Assembly: GCF_002309535.1 (NCBI RefSeq)
Contig: NZ_CP023275.1
Coordinates: 1,736,001-1,800,000, forward strand
Direction of reading: 5' to 3'
Length of the DNA: 64,000 bases
Origin: Sulfurospirillum diekertiae
GTDB taxonomy: Bacteria > Campylobacterota > Campylobacteria > Campylobacterales > Sulfurospirillaceae
The stretch's first letter is position 1, and each line of letters starts with the position of its first letter. The position numbers were made by a program, and so were the translations under genes. The notes under the pieces were generated by a model. It was not told the origin of the DNA. It searched no databases and worked only from the letters and a program-made list of their open reading frames with translations. This document shows, one piece after another, positions 52,772-62,166 of this stretch.

Positions 52772-55495
52772 CTAATTAGCTAAAGCTTCCAACACTTTTT
52801 CTGGACGAGCTGGTAAGTGCGTAATTCTTGCACCACACGCATTGTAAATAGCATTAATAATTGCCGCATGTGGAGCTGCAAGAGGCATTTCACCTGCACC
52901 TGCAGAACCTAGTAAGCCGTTTGGTCTTTGATATTCGGTATAGATGAGATCAAGATTATCTGGGACATCTTTGATTTTTGGAATACCACATCCTGTTAAG
53001 GTTGTATGTTTTTTAAGATCATCGAAGTCTTCGGTAAGAGCTAAACCAATACCTTGAACCAAACCACCATACATTTGTCCATCGACAACCAATTTATTGA
53101 TGATCGTACCAACATCAGATGCCAATGTCATTTTCTCAACATTGGTTTTACCCGTTTTGGTATCGACCTCAACTTCTGCGATACAAACACCATACATATA
53201 TGCGGCAAATGGATTTCCTTGACCATCTGTTGGAGGTGTATCTGTACATGGTGCTGTCCATTTACCCATATATTTAACCTCACGACCTTCCGCGATCATC
53301 TCTTCATAGGTTCTGTATGTACCATCTGCTTTTTTCAAGGCTTCAAGTAAGTTTCTACATGCAACAACCGTAGCATTACCCGTCATAACATTCGAACGAC
53401 TTCCGCCAGCTGGTCCACTGTTTGGTGTTTTAGTCATATCGTTCAAGACTAAATCAATTTGGGTTGGTTTAAGATTCAAAGGTTTTAATGTTTCATGCGC
53501 AAAAGTTAAGGTAGCAACATCGGCACCTTGACCATGATCTTCCCATGAATTACCTACAGTAACACCTTTTGCAGTAATCTCAGCCCATGCTTCAGAAGAG
53601 TCTGGACCATCTAAGCCACAACCATAGATGTTAGTAGAAACACCTACGCCGTATTTTTTACCAGGTGCTGCATTTGCATTCTTGGCAGCCGCTGTCTTTT
53701 TCGCTAATTCGTAAATAGGACGACTTTTATCAAACAGTTCTTCTAAACAATAGACATCAGGCTCACAACTGGTTGGCGTAGTATCCCCTGGTCTATAAAT
53801 ATTTTTATAGCGGAGTTCAAACGGATCCATACCAATTTTTTCAGCCAATTCATCAATGAGCACTTCGGATGGGAACATAATCTCAGGAGAGCCATACCCA
53901 CGGAATGCTGAACCCCAACCATGGTTGGTACAAACAGTGCGTCCATTACCACGAATATTAGGGATCATATATCCTGCACAACCAAATTGGAAACCACGTT
54001 GTGTTAACAAGTCACCAAATTCTGAGTAAGGACCATGATCAACGCTCCAATCAGATTCCAACGCTAAGAGTTTGCCTTCTTTGTTGGCAGCCAATTTCAT
54101 GGTTGTCCAGAATGGAGAACGCTTACCAGTGTAGGTAATTTGTTGTTTCATATTGAACTCAAGGTAAACAGGTCTTCCTGTTGCCATTGTTGCGACGCCT
54201 AATAATCCTTCCATCGTTGGACTAAATTTATAACCAAAAGTAGCCCCTGTATTGTTTTGGACGATATAGACATCTTCTGCTTTCATACCCACACCCTCAG
54301 CAATCATGAGTGCATGGAAGTGAAGTGCGATACTTTTTGAATGAATAATAAGTTTACCATCATCATCCACATATGCAAAACCAACATCTGGCTCAAGCGG
54401 TAAGTGAGGTTGGCGTTGTGTATAGAAACTGTCTTCAACAACATAAGCAGCTTCTTTCATAATAGGCGCAGTTTCAGCCCCTTTACTAATATGGTTCGTA
54501 AAGTAAACATTTGGAGTGCCTGGATGAATCTCAATAGCATCACTTGCCATAGCATCAGGAGCATTCATATACGCTGGCAATACTTCAAGTTCTACTTTAA
54601 CTTTATCAACGCCTTCGTGAGCCGCTTTTTCATTTTCAGCGAGGACAATAGCGATTGCATCACCGTATTGGAATATTTTTGTATCATTTAAAATTGGTCT
54701 ATCTAAGCCATCACCTTTATTCGTAGGGAAAGCCAAACCATTAATTCTGTTCGTTCCTTTAACATCTTTATACGTTAAAACAGCAACAACACCAGGGACT
54801 TTTTTAGCTTCTTCGGTATCAATTGAGATAATATTCGCATGAGAAACTTCAGCTTGCACAATTTTTGCATGAAGTGTATTCACTGGAAGTTTTAAGCCTA
54901 GATCTGCTCCAAAGTCCCATGTTCCAGTAACTTTTGCCATAGCTGAAGGACGAATATACGTTGAGCCAACCAATGACGCACCTTCTGGTATTTTTTTCCA
55001 GAAATCTTTGATTGCCAATTCGCCTCTTATGATTTTTGCTGCATCCATAACCGCATCAACGAGAGGTTTGTATCCTGTACAACGGCAGAGGTTTTTGTTT
55101 TTTTGGAACCAGTCTCTGACTTCTTCACGTGTTGGGTTGTTATTTTGCTCTAGGAGAACTTTAGCAGAGACGATGAAACCTGGTGTACAATAACCACATT
55201 GTGCCGCACCATAGACCATCCAAGCAATTTGAAGAGGGTGAAGCTTGTCTTTCGTACCGACACCTTCAATGGTAATAATTTCATCATTATCTTCAATCTT
55301 TTTCATCTTCGTAATACATGATCTAACAAGCTTTCCATTAAGAATAACGGTACATGTACCACATTCACCACTGTTACAGCCTACTTTTGTACCCGTAAGA
55401 CCTAGTTGTTTTCTAAGCACATCGGATAATTTATCTTCTACATCCGCGACCAAGGTCGTTTTAACGCCGTTGATAATTAACATTTTCTTTAACAT
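52772..55495 (-). CDS. mop: Molybdenum aldehyde oxidoreductase (Mop-type, xanthine oxidase family)
   Basis: 907 residues, the length of Desulfovibrio gigas Mop. It oxidises aldehydes to acids at a molybdopterin-cytosine-dinucleotide site. Cysteines 40, 45, 48 and 60 bind the plant-type [2Fe-2S] cluster and 100, 103, 137 and 139 the second one; Glu869 in G-A-G-E-M-P-L is the catalytic base. All match D. gigas numbering, which supports the first ATG (AGGGG upstream). There is no twin-arginine signal, so it is cytoplasmic. It heads the ten-gene operon and is divergent from a sensor kinase pair. Confidence 0.95.
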   Translation of the reverse strand: MLKKMLIINGVKTTLVADVEDKLSDVLRKQLGLTGTKVGCNSGECGTCTVILNGKLVRSCITKMKKIEDNDEIITIEGVGTKDKLHPLQIAWMVYGAAQCGYCTPGFIVSAKVLLEQNNNPTREEVRDWFQKNKNLCRCTGYKPLVDAVMDAAKIIRGELAIKDFWKKIPEGASLVGSTYIRPSAMAKVTGTWDFGADLGLKLPVNTLHAKIVQAEVSHANIISIDTEEAKKVPGVVAVLTYKDVKGTNRINGLAFPTNKGDGLDRPILNDTKIFQYGDAIAIVLAENEKAAHEGVDKVKVELEVLPAYMNAPDAMASDAIEIHPGTPNVYFTNHISKGAETAPIMKEAAYVVEDSFYTQRQPHLPLEPDVGFAYVDDDGKLIIHSKSIALHFHALMIAEGVGMKAEDVYIVQNNTGATFGYKFSPTMEGLLGVATMATGRPVYLEFNMKQQITYTGKRSPFWTTMKLAANKEGKLLALESDWSVDHGPYSEFGDLLTQRGFQFGCAGYMIPNIRGNGRTVCTNHGWGSAFRGYGSPEIMFPSEVLIDELAEKIGMDPFELRYKNIYRPGDTTPTSCEPDVYCLEELFDKSRPIYELAKKTAAAKNANAAPGKKYGVGVSTNIYGCGLDGPDSSEAWAEITAKGVTVGNSWEDHGQGADVATLTFAHETLKPLNLKPTQIDLVLNDMTKTPNSGPAGGSRSNVMTGNATVVACRNLLEALKKADGTYRTYEEMIAEGREVKYMGKWTAPCTDTPPTDGQGNPFAAYMYGVCIAEVEVDTKTGKTNVEKMTLASDVGTIINKLVVDGQMYGGLVQGIGLALTEDFDDLKKHTTLTGCGIPKIKDVPDNLDLIYTEYQRPNGLLGSAGAGEMPLAAPHAAIINAIYNACGARITHLPARPEKVLEALAN

Positions 55496-55540
55496 GTTTT
55501 ACCCCTTATAAATTAGTGTTACTTTATTTCTAAATGCAAC

Positions 55541-55561
55541 AATATGCGAAAAAAGCATATT
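55541..55561. promoter_or_regulatory. Inverted repeat AATATGC-N7-GCATATT upstream of mop
   Basis: 7-bp perfect arms separated by GAAAAAA, centred 56 bp upstream of the mop start codon. The half-site GCATAT recurs in the second repeat 58 bp away. It is a candidate binding site for the OmpR-type regulator encoded in the divergent operon. Confidence 0.5.
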
Positions 55562-55601
55562 GATATCTATAAGCTTTTTGAAAATCTCATTTTAAAGGCC
55601 T

Positions 55602-55626
55602 ATAATATGTATATTTTGCATATTAT
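55602..55626. promoter_or_regulatory. Second inverted repeat with the same half-site
   Basis: 8-bp perfect arms ATAATATG and CATATTAT around nine bases. It ends in TTGCATATT, sharing GCATATT with the first repeat. Together the two repeats form a plausible regulator array in front of mop. Confidence 0.5.
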
Positions 55627-55968
55627 CCACGATGAACCATCAAAAAACTCACCAATTTAAATTCACTATGAAGCACGTACATACACTGTATTAGTCATGT
55701 TTTATAGAATATTTTTTTGGCCTCCCATAACCTACGTATTTTTTGTTGTCTTTACTTACACTGAAGATTATATACTAGTAATCTAGCATGAATATAGCAA
55801 CAGGTTTGATTGCAAATATGCCTAATTACAAAGAGAAATTTATGAGTAAATAAGTAATATTCTTACATGTAAAGCCTTGTTTTTGCAACTTCATATCTTA
55901 AAGCAACTTTTTAAAAGCTACTATTGGGTATCTTTATTTAAGGTCAAAATGGGGAAGGAAGACGTTTT

Positions 55969-57867
55969 ATGAAAACCTATAATTTTTGTTATGAAATAGG
56001 CTCTCTGCCAAGTATTATAGATTTTTCACTCTTTGTCAATGAAAAGAATGTTTTAGTGCAACTATTTTGTGGTCACGGTAAAGAAGTATTAAAGTATACC
56101 AGTGATGTTATCCTCAGCCATCTTCCAAACGCCATTTGTATAGGAACGACCACGGATGGAGAAATATACGGCGAGTCTATCACAACATTCCGAACCATTA
56201 TCTCTATTAGTATTTTTGAGCATACCTTTATCAAGACAGCCTATGCACAAGATGATGATTCATTTCAATGCGGTATGAAATTAGCATCGGATTTGATAAC
56301 ACCCAATACAAAATTACTGATTCTTTTTTCTGATGGTACCCATATGAATGCCGAAGAGTTTTTAAAAGGTGTAGAGACCTTCGATTCAACGGTTCCTGTT
56401 TGTGGAGGTATGGCAGGAGATAATGGGAAATTTGAACAAACCTATATTTCATCTCAACATACGCTCATCAGTGAAGGCGTAGTGGGAGTCTCTCTAAATT
56501 CCGATATTCTTCAAGTCGCAACAAACTATAAATTTGATTGGAAACCCATAGGACTAACACATACGCTTACCAAGGTTCAAAATAACAGAGTTTACATGAT
56601 CGATGATATGAAAGCGACTGATTTTTATGACAAATACCTCGGTGGTAATTTTTCACAAACAGAATTTCCCCTTATTCTTGAAAAAAATAGCGTTACGATG
56701 GTAAGAGCTGTCATAGCGAAGCATGAAGATGGAAGCCTGAGTTACAGTGGAAATCTCAATGAAGGAGATCAAGTCAGGATTGGTTTTGGCGATGCTGAAT
56801 CTTTAATGAAAGACCCTATAGAATCCTTAGAAAATTTACAATCGATCAACACAGAAACCTTTTTTATCTTCTCCTGTATGGCACGACGAAGATTTATGCC
56901 ATTTCTCATCAAATTAGGGATTGGGTCGTTTGCACGAACGGCAACAACTTCAGGATTTTACACCTACTCAGAATTTTATCATCATGATGGTCACAATAAA
57001 CTTCTTAACCAAACACTGACCGTTGTTGCTTTAAGTGAATCAGAAAAAAGCCCTCTTTCTGCCCCACATACAAACACAGATATGAATAAGAAAGATACTT
57101 CTTATTTTAGAACGTTTAAAACGATTGAATCATTGACCCATTTAATTGAACAAAGTGCGCGTGATTACGAAGAGCAGTCCAAACGCTTAGAGGAGCAGAT
57201 GAATTATTCTGAAAATCTTTTGGCGTCTCATAGACAATTTCTGCGTTATACCGTCCACGAGATGAACTCTCCACTTAGTGTGATCATGGGCAATATTGAA
57301 CTGCATGAGATGGAATTTGGGAAAAGTGTTTATTTGGAAAATATCGAAGTTGCCGCTAAAAGTATTTTTTCAATGTATGATGATTTGAGTTATTTGGTTA
57401 AAAAAGACCATATTCACTATATGAAACAAAGGATTGATTTAGTCGATTATGTCCGCAGTCGCATTGATTTTTTTGCGCAAGTTGCCGACAAAGCAAAATC
57501 AATGTTTCTCTTTGAATCCAATTTAAGTGAGATATATATCTTTTTTAATGAGACAAAATTACAGCGTATCATCGATAACAACCTCACCAATGCTATTAAG
57601 TATACCTTTGAAAATGAACAGATTATTGTTTCATTGCATCAAGAGCATGATAATTGTCATTTTTTCATTGCATCGCACTCGCGCAAAATTCAAGAACCCG
57701 AGAAAATTTTTGAAGAATACTACCGGGAAGAACAATCCCAAGAAGGCTTTGGATTGGGGCTCAATCTCGTTAGAAGAATCTGTAAGGAAGAAAATGTGAA
57801 AATAACACTGCATTCAAGCGAAAATATAACATCCTTTTCATACCAATTTAAAGTGCTAAAACCATGA
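55969..57867 (+). CDS. Soluble histidine kinase with FIST sensor domain
   Basis: 632 residues without membrane helices. Residues ~25-370 are FIST_N and FIST_C domains (G-T-T-T-D-G-E-I-Y near residue 63, C-G-G-M-A-G-D near 145, F-S-C-M-A-R-R near 302). A coiled coil is followed by HisKA with His430 in V-H-E-M-N-S-P and a HATPase domain with N-N-L-T-N-A-I-K-Y and G-F-G-L-G-L-N. FIST is a proposed small-ligand sensor. GGAAGG precedes the ATG. It overlaps the regulator gene by ATGA and is divergent from mop, so it probably senses the aldehyde, its acid or a related metabolite. Confidence 0.9.
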   Translation: MKTYNFCYEIGSLPSIIDFSLFVNEKNVLVQLFCGHGKEVLKYTSDVILSHLPNAICIGTTTDGEIYGESITTFRTIISISIFEHTFIKTAYAQDDDSFQCGMKLASDLITPNTKLLILFSDGTHMNAEEFLKGVETFDSTVPVCGGMAGDNGKFEQTYISSQHTLISEGVVGVSLNSDILQVATNYKFDWKPIGLTHTLTKVQNNRVYMIDDMKATDFYDKYLGGNFSQTEFPLILEKNSVTMVRAVIAKHEDGSLSYSGNLNEGDQVRIGFGDAESLMKDPIESLENLQSINTETFFIFSCMARRRFMPFLIKLGIGSFARTATTSGFYTYSEFYHHDGHNKLLNQTLTVVALSESEKSPLSAPHTNTDMNKKDTSYFRTFKTIESLTHLIEQSARDYEEQSKRLEEQMNYSENLLASHRQFLRYTVHEMNSPLSVIMGNIELHEMEFGKSVYLENIEVAAKSIFSMYDDLSYLVKKDHIHYMKQRIDLVDYVRSRIDFFAQVADKAKSMFLFESNLSEIYIFFNETKLQRIIDNNLTNAIKYTFENEQIIVSLHQEHDNCHFFIASHSRKIQEPEKIFEEYYREEQSQEGFGLGLNLVRRICKEENVKITLHSSENITSFSYQFKVLKP

Positions 57868-58532
57868 AAATTTTACTCTTAGAAGATGATATTCTCTTAA
57901 ATGAATCTATCACAAAGTACCTCACAACCATTGGTCATGTCATCACTTCCGTCAGAGATGGCAATATCTGTCTTCAAATTTTAGAAAATGAAAAATTTGA
58001 CTTGCTTGTTTTTGATATCAATGTACCCAATGTTGATGGATTAACAATCTTAGAGACACTGCACGCGCATAAAAAAATAATGCCCGTCATTTTTATCTCT
58101 ACCCTCATTGACATTGAAGATATATCACGAGCGTTTGAACTGGGATGCTATGATTATTTGAAAAAACCTTTTCATTTAAAAGAGCTCAACCTCAGAATAG
58201 ACAGAATTTCCAAAACCGCTAAAAAAGATATGCATCACAAAAGGCTCTCTCCTTCTTACAGTTTTGATTGTGACACGATGACACTTTATTTTCACGAAGA
58301 ACCACAGGTTTTATCCAAACGACAACTTCAAATCATCGAATTTCTCACCCGCAATCGAGGATTTGTCTGTGGCTTTGATATGTTTAGAGAAAACGTATGG
58401 AATGATTTTGATATGGATGTCGATGATGCCACTATACGAACAGAAATCAACCGTTTAAAAAATAATTTGAAAGAAGATTTTATCGTCAATATTAGAGGCA
58501 TCGGCTACATGATCAAAGTTCCTTCGGCGTAA
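57864..58532 (+). CDS. OmpR-family response regulator
   Basis: 222 residues. The receiver domain (residues 2-115) has the acidic pair E7-D8-D9, phospho-Asp51 in V-F-D-I-N-V-P and Lys in K-K-P-F near residue 102. The winged helix (residues ~130-220) ends with N-I-R-G-I-G-Y-M, typical of OmpR/PhoB. It is the partner of the FIST kinase and the likely regulator of the mop operon across the spacer. Confidence 0.93.
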   Translation: MKILLLEDDILLNESITKYLTTIGHVITSVRDGNICLQILENEKFDLLVFDINVPNVDGLTILETLHAHKKIMPVIFISTLIDIEDISRAFELGCYDYLKKPFHLKELNLRIDRISKTAKKDMHHKRLSPSYSFDCDTMTLYFHEEPQVLSKRQLQIIEFLTRNRGFVCGFDMFRENVWNDFDMDVDDATIRTEINRLKNNLKEDFIVNIRGIGYMIKVPSA

Positions 58533-58591
58533 AGCATACACCAAAGGGTTTTACATGTAAAGATTTTATCGATTATAAAAGTTACTTCTTC

Positions 58592-59029
58592 TTACACCCC
58601 AATATCTTCATTCCAAAGTTTTGGGTTATTGTAGATAAAAGCTTCCATCAATTCACGACATTGTGGGTGATTGACGACTTTTACTTCAACACCTCTGGAT
58701 TTCACGTACTCCTCTGGTCCACAAAAGGTTTGGTTTTCACCAATAACGACTTTTGGAATTCCATACAGTAAAATGGCACCACTGCACATATCGCAAGGTG
58801 ATAACGTCGAATAAAGCGTGGCTCTTTGATAATCACGAGCACTCAAACGTCCTGCATTTTCCAAACAGTCCATCTCCGCATGCAAGATGGCACTTCCTTT
58901 TTGAACCCTTCGGTTGTGACCACGCCCTACGATTTTACCGTCTATCACAAGCACGGCACCAATCGGAATGCCACCCTCGTCTAAACTTTTTTGGGCTTCT
59001 TCTATGGCTGCTTCTAAAAACGTATCCAT
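58592..59029 (-). CDS. Cytosine/cytidine deaminase-family zinc enzyme
   Basis: 145 residues from ATG 59027-59029, directly after GGGGGAAAGG. The zinc motifs are H-A-E-M-D near residue 51 and S-P-C-D-M-C near 76. The sequence is closer to fungal-type cytosine deaminase than to TadA, since it lacks the usual TadA P-C-x-M-C-A-G-A-x-x context (here C-S-G-A). It would deaminate a free base or nucleoside. The gene stands alone, convergent with the OmpR-type regulator gene. Confidence 0.85.
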   Translation of the reverse strand: MDTFLEAAIEEAQKSLDEGGIPIGAVLVIDGKIVGRGHNRRVQKGSAILHAEMDCLENAGRLSARDYQRATLYSTLSPCDMCSGAILLYGIPKVVIGENQTFCGPEEYVKSRGVEVKVVNHPQCRELMEAFIYNNPKLWNEDIGV

Positions 59030-59211
59030 CCTTTCCCCCTTTTGTGAGCTGAGATTGCTTTGCATTATAGCTCACTCTATTTTATGATACAAAAGCGAAA
59101 CGTTGAAACGTTGATGTTGGGATATTTTAAACACAAACGGCTTTCTCTCCACTTTCTCCTTTTTGCTTGATAAAATCTTTTAAATGATACCAACAATAAA
59201 AAAGGATACAC

Positions 59212-60816
59212 GTGATTGATTTAAGTACCATCAAAAGAAAACTAGCCTTTTTATCCATTTTATGTTTTATAACCTATGCCTCGATAGGATATATCTCATA
59301 TGCGAACAATCGCCAAGCACAAGCCATCACCATGCGATTGCTCAAAGTGGGTGAAATTCAAACGCTTGCCAGCGAAACATCTGCCGATTTGCGCGGATTT
59401 AGGCTTTTTTTAGAGCAAAAGTTTTTGAATGATTTTAAAAAAGATTCCGATGCCATCGTTACAAAACTGGAAGAACTGTCCAAGGTTTTTGATGAAGAGA
59501 GCCTCTCACAAAAGCTCGTAAGCTTATCACAAGCCTATAAAGAGTGGAACGCCATTCGTTACGCTATCTCTGAAATCGTCATCCAAAACAAAGACCAGAT
59601 GAAAACCAAAGCGTTTCAAGAAAGCGAAGACAATCGCAAACTGACCGCTTTAACGAAGCGATCTAATGCGCTAAAAGATAGCATTCAAAAAGAACAAGAC
59701 ACGCTTTTGCAACACATCCAAACTAGAAATCTAGCCATCATGCAGCAAAGTTCGGTGACGATTTCCATCATTGTCGCGTTGAGCATTCTTTTGACGATGA
59801 GCGTGTTCTACATCATTGCAACCAAAATTGTCTCTTCTATTCAAAATCTAGGACGCAGTATTGAGCACATCACCCGCCATAAAGATTTTACGCAAAATCT
59901 TACCATCCAAGGAAAAGATGAATTGGCACGTATGAGCGTTCAACTCAATGAACTCATAGCTATGCTGCGCCAGTCTTTCCACACCATCAATGTTTTACTG
60001 CACAATAACCTCAGTGTTTCGGAAACCTTTTCGACCACCACCTCAGCGATTCAACACTCCGTCGATCAAGAATCAAACGTTATTGCAGACATTACGACGC
60101 ATTCGCATCGCATGAAAGAGGGAATGGAAAATTCATCGCATGAAGCGCAAAACGTGTTGGAAAAAGCAATCATCACGAAAGAAAATATGTGCGAAGTCAA
60201 AAAATCGCTCTCCTACACCATCGAACAACTCAATGTAACATCGCACATCGAATCAGACATCAACACCCATCTTCAAACCCTCTCACAAGAAGCAAGCCAA
60301 GTTAAAGCAATTATTACGATTATTGCCGAAATTGCCGACCAGACGAATTTGCTAGCGCTGAACGCCGCCATCGAAGCCGCACGCGCAGGTGAACACGGAC
60401 GCGGATTTGCCGTTGTTGCCGATGAAGTGCGAAAGTTGGCGGAGCGAACACAACAAAGCTTGGTCGATACCAACGCGACCATCAATATCATTGTTCAATC
60501 CGTCAACGATATTTCGGAAAAAATGAACCATAACATCGAGCGCATCCAAAACCTTGTGAGCTCATCGCTGACGGTCAATGACCACACCGATACCACCACC
60601 CAAACCCTTGCAGATACAATCAATCTTATCCAAAAACTCTACGACGACACACAAGATAATGTACACACAACGGAGAAAATCATGAACCAAATCAACGTTG
60701 TCGGCGGTTTGTCCACCGAAAATACCCAAAGTGCCGAAGCCATATCCACTTCCGCTCATACCTTGTACGGCATGAGCGTCAAACTCAAAGAAGAGATTGC
60801 GATTTATAAAATATAA
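59212..60816 (+). CDS. Methyl-accepting chemotaxis protein
   Basis: 534 residues with a GTG start preceded by AAAGGA. Helices at about residues 10-28 and 180-203 enclose a helical periplasmic ligand-binding domain. HAMP follows, then the signalling domain with the conserved hairpin [17 protein letters not shown] near residue 375. The C-terminus has no CheR/CheB-tethering pentapeptide. The ligand is unknown. Confidence 0.95.
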   Translation: MIDLSTIKRKLAFLSILCFITYASIGYISYANNRQAQAITMRLLKVGEIQTLASETSADLRGFRLFLEQKFLNDFKKDSDAIVTKLEELSKVFDEESLSQKLVSLSQAYKEWNAIRYAISEIVIQNKDQMKTKAFQESEDNRKLTALTKRSNALKDSIQKEQDTLLQHIQTRNLAIMQQSSVTISIIVALSILLTMSVFYIIATKIVSSIQNLGRSIEHITRHKDFTQNLTIQGKDELARMSVQLNELIAMLRQSFHTINVLLHNNLSVSETFSTTTSAIQHSVDQESNVIADITTHSHRMKEGMENSSHEAQNVLEKAIITKENMCEVKKSLSYTIEQLNVTSHIESDINTHLQTLSQEASQVKAIITIIAEIADQTNLLALNAAIEAARAGEHGRGFAVVADEVRKLAERTQQSLVDTNATINIIVQSVNDISEKMNHNIERIQNLVSSSLTVNDHTDTTTQTLADTINLIQKLYDDTQDNVHTTEKIMNQINVVGGLSTENTQSAEAISTSAHTLYGMSVKLKEEIAIYKI

Positions 60817-60835
60817 GCGCCTAAAAATACAAAAA

Positions 60836-60871
60836 GAGGAGACTTTTTTATTACATGTAAAAAGTTTCCTC
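60836..60871. terminator. Hairpin with palindrome in the loop after the chemoreceptor
   Basis: A 13-bp stem (one G-U pair) from GAGGAGACTTTTT to AAAAAGTTTCCTC encloses the TTACATGTAA copy at 60851. A second copy (60907-60918) follows. This is a likely terminator, again associated with the palindrome. Confidence 0.6.
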
Positions 60872-60950
60872 GACCCTGCAAGTGAAATTTTACACTTTTT
60901 GAATGTTTTACATGTAAAAGTTTTAGTGATCGAAGAAGTGAAAGGTTTCT

Positions 60951-61325
60951 TTAGCGTAAATCTTTCATTATTTGTTTGACAACGCTTGATAACTCACACA
61001 GTTTGGTAGAGCATACATCAAACAATATTTCAGCGTTAATATCGAAATAATGATGCGATAAAACATCCCTAAGTCCTTTGATATTTTTCCACTCAATGCT
61101 TGGATAACGTAGTAGCAGTTGTCCATCTGTTAACTTGTCGATGTTTTTTAAACCTTCACCAATCGCCAATAAACGCATCGCGATACTGTCTAATTTTTCG
61201 ATATTCTCGCTACTGGAAAGGAAATCATCTACCGTTTTAATGGCTTTAAATCGCTCAATAACCATATCAATAGACATATCGATGTCTTCAAGCGTTGATA
61301 ATACCATCAAGGTTCGATCAGACAT
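60951..61325 (-). CDS. HepT-like HEPN toxin
   Basis: 124 residues of DUF86 (HepT). The RNase-type R-x4-H-x-Y motif appears as R-D-V-L-S-H-H-Y near residue 83. HepT proteins are toxins or targets neutralised by a nucleotidyltransferase partner, MntA, which AMPylates them. The partner gene is directly upstream and overlaps by eight bases. I start at ATG 61323-61325. All motif residues are present, so the pair may be active. Confidence 0.88.
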   Translation of the reverse strand: MSDRTLMVLSTLEDIDMSIDMVIERFKAIKTVDDFLSSSENIEKLDSIAMRLLAIGEGLKNIDKLTDGQLLLRYPSIEWKNIKGLRDVLSHHYFDINAEILFDVCSTKLCELSSVVKQIMKDLR

Positions 61326-61605
61326 AAATAACATCTTTCGTAATCATCTGAAGCAAAAAAGGTTTCATGTATTTATGCTTGGTCATAAGGTCAACTTTTT
61401 TCTGTAAAGACGTTTCAAGGTCATATTTTAAACCCATGACGTTGTCAAATTTTGCTTGCATGTTCACAAAAATATCGATATCGCTATCGTCCTTGGCTTC
61501 ATCACGAGCATAAGAACCAAACAAACCAATTTCCTCAACTCCATACTTCATTTGAAATTCGGATTTGTGTATGGAAAGATAATCAAGTATGTGTTGTTTT
61601 GTCAT
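61318..61605 (-). CDS. MntA-like minimal nucleotidyltransferase antitoxin
   Basis: 95 residues. The motif G-L-F-G-S-Y-A-R and the metal-binding D-S-D-I-D-I-F are near residues 28-47, the minimal MNT fold. It is expected to inactivate the HepT protein by adding AMP. GGAGG-type spacing precedes the ATG. The gene order antitoxin-toxin with overlap is standard for MNT-HEPN systems. Confidence 0.9.
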   Translation of the reverse strand: MTKQHILDYLSIHKSEFQMKYGVEEIGLFGSYARDEAKDDSDIDIFVNMQAKFDNVMGLKYDLETSLQKKVDLMTKHKYMKPFLLQMITKDVIYV

Positions 61606-61651
61606 ACATCCTCCTTTGGTTTGATGTGATTATAACATAGAGTTACATTCT

Positions 61652-62137
61652 TTAAATAATAAAACCTGCATAATGATGACCTATCTTTTCTGATAAAATT
61701 TGACAATATTCAAAATATTTTATTGTTTCTGGTTTTGACATCTTTTCTGTTCCTGGATAACAAAGAGATATATAGAAAGTTTTTTCATTAGCAAATAATG
61801 CACTTCTTGAAATAAACTTTTTGGCTACTTGGTCAGCTCTATGTTTATCTAATTCAATAATAATTATGAAGCCTTCAGCTTTTCCATAAATATCTATTGC
61901 ATCTCTTCTAGCAGACTTTGGTTGATATTCAAGCTCCCACCTAACATCTACGATCCTTTCTGTCAAAATTAAAAATAAATCTTTTTGAAATTTTTTAACC
62001 ATTTCTTTTTGTTCAGGTTGTGATTTTCCAATCAATTCATCAAAATAGTCTTGACTTTCTAATGATTTAATCACTGTTAAGATATCTTCATATATATCAT
62101 TTTGAAAATAACTTTTTTTAAGTAATTGTGGATACAT
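61652..62137 (-). CDS. Uncharacterised protein, possible PD-(D/E)XK fold
   Basis: 161 residues, notably more A/T-rich than its neighbours. R-D-A-I-D-I-Y-G near residue 80 followed by F-I-I-I-I-E-L-D-K-H and Q-V-A-K-K-F-I-S-R resembles the D...E-x-D/K plus Q/K pattern of restriction-endonuclease-like folds. No methyltransferase or specificity gene is adjacent. It follows the toxin-antitoxin pair in the upstream direction. The fold call is by pattern only, and the function is unknown; a small accessory or defence gene is possible. Confidence 0.5.
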   Translation of the reverse strand: MYPQLLKKSYFQNDIYEDILTVIKSLESQDYFDELIGKSQPEQKEMVKKFQKDLFLILTERIVDVRWELEYQPKSARRDAIDIYGKAEGFIIIIELDKHRADQVAKKFISRSALFANEKTFYISLCYPGTEKMSKPETIKYFEYCQILSEKIGHHYAGFII

Positions 62138-62166
62138 GATATTTTCCTATCTTCAAATAATCATAT

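Larger units (their letters stand above)
55496..55968. promoter_or_regulatory. 473-bp divergent spacer between mop and the FIST kinase gene
   Basis: The longest gene-free stretch of the window. It is very A/T-rich and must hold both promoters. It contains two inverted repeats (entered separately), a TATAAT on the plus strand at 55602-55607 that coincides with the second repeat, and one TTACATGTAA at 55863-55872. I saw no sigma-54 element and no convincing small ORF or structured RNA. Confidence 0.6.

Noticed and set aside
55496-55968. Sigma-54 promoter for the mop operon
   Set aside because: No TGGCAC-N5-TTGC-type element on either strand by eye.
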